Origin: an uncultured Methanobrevibacter sp.
Lineage (GTDB): Archaea > Methanobacteriota > Methanobacteria > Methanobacteriales > Methanobacteriaceae
NCBI RefSeq assembly: GCF_937906425.1
Contig: NZ_CALCYR010000062.1
Location: forward strand, 1-6,510
DNA: 6,510 bases
Direction of reading: 5' to 3'
Numbering within the stretch: the stretch's first letter is position 1; each line of letters opens with the position of its first letter. Positions 6,328-6,510 of the stretch are shown here, piece after piece. The translations under genes were made by a program, and so were the position numbers. The notes beneath the pieces are model-generated. The model saw only the letters and a list, made by a program, of their open reading frames with translations, did not search any database and was not told the origin of the DNA.

Positions 6328-6335
6328 CACCTCCT
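6328..6335 (-). promoter_or_regulatory. Strong Shine-Dalgarno site upstream of the adhesin's first ATG
   Basis: AGGAGGTG on the minus strand is a near-complete anti-16S match, the strongest in this window. It lies 49 bases before the first in-frame ATG (6278), far too distant to serve it. It lies four bases before ATC at 6323, a spacing close to that of hdrA. It decides in favour of the upstream start. Confidence 0.8.
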
Positions 6336-6376
6336 AACTTTTATAAATATTATAAGTTTAATTATATTATTTTACA

Positions 6377-6386
6377 ATATATAATA
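6377..6386 (-). promoter_or_regulatory. Candidate adhesin TATA box
   Basis: TATTATATAT on the minus strand is preceded by GAAAAG, a purine-rich BRE-like stretch. Initiation about 25 bases downstream would fall near 6357, giving a leader of about 35 bases before ATC at 6323 with the Shine-Dalgarno site inside it. An imperfect palindrome, AACTT..ATAA / TTATAAGTT (6336-6358), overlaps the expected start point. Confidence 0.5.
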
Positions 6387-6510
6387 CTTTTCATATCCAT
6401 AAAGCATAGATTTAAGTTTTAAAACAATGATTAAATAAGAATTAAGATTAAATTTTAAAAATAATTTATTATAATAATTAAAATAAAAAAACAAAGAATT
6501 TAAATTATAT
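6387..6510. other. A+T-rich upstream region, no gene seen
   Basis: Beyond the candidate adhesin promoter the sequence is A+T-rich spacer with short homopolymer runs. No open frame, RNA gene or clear inverted repeat was found up to the window edge. Confidence 0.5.

Overview
The window most likely comes from a gut-type methanogenic archaeon of the order Methanobacteriales, probably Methanobrevibacter. Three things support this: a complete heterodisulfide reductase subunit A (HdrA); a secreted Ser/Asn-rich 'adhesin-like' beta-helix protein of the kind abundant in that genus; and extremely A+T-rich spacers with archaeal TATA boxes and Shine-Dalgarno sites (AGGTGAT, AGGAGGTG). Genus is an inference from gene content and base composition.

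All three genes are on the minus strand and widely spaced (914 and about 400 bp between them), so each looks like its own transcription unit. From right to left (the direction of transcription): an adhesin-like surface protein (4542-6323, with an apparent non-canonical start); a 301-residue AEC-family membrane carrier (3237-4142); and hdrA (340-2322). A candidate terminator follows each gene: inverted repeat 4449-4499 after the adhesin, hairpin 3145-3160 plus T7 after the carrier, and hairpin 289-305 plus T-rich DNA after hdrA. Candidate TATA elements precede each gene.

The genes do not form an obvious pathway. HdrA is core energy metabolism (the flavin-bifurcating subunit of the hydrogenase-heterodisulfide reductase complex). 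The carrier moves an unknown, probably anionic, solute. The adhesin-like protein is predicted to be exported, anchored by a C-terminal membrane helix and to project a Pmp-like beta-helix on a low-complexity stalk.

The spacers hold the less expected content. A degenerate tandem array with a 41-bp period lies downstream of hdrA (1-234). A similar 39-43 bp periodicity fills 2835-3230 between the carrier and hdrA. Two perfect palindromes sit side by side in the hdrA leader (2331-2340 and 2342-2359). A less A+T-rich, foldable island at 2587-2767 carries a tiny open frame on each strand. A T-N11-A type inverted repeat lies upstream of the carrier (4192-4216). The most notable single point is the start of the adhesin gene: a perfect AGGAGGTG site and the missing half of the signal peptide lie upstream of the first ATG, and the only codon at the right place is ATC.
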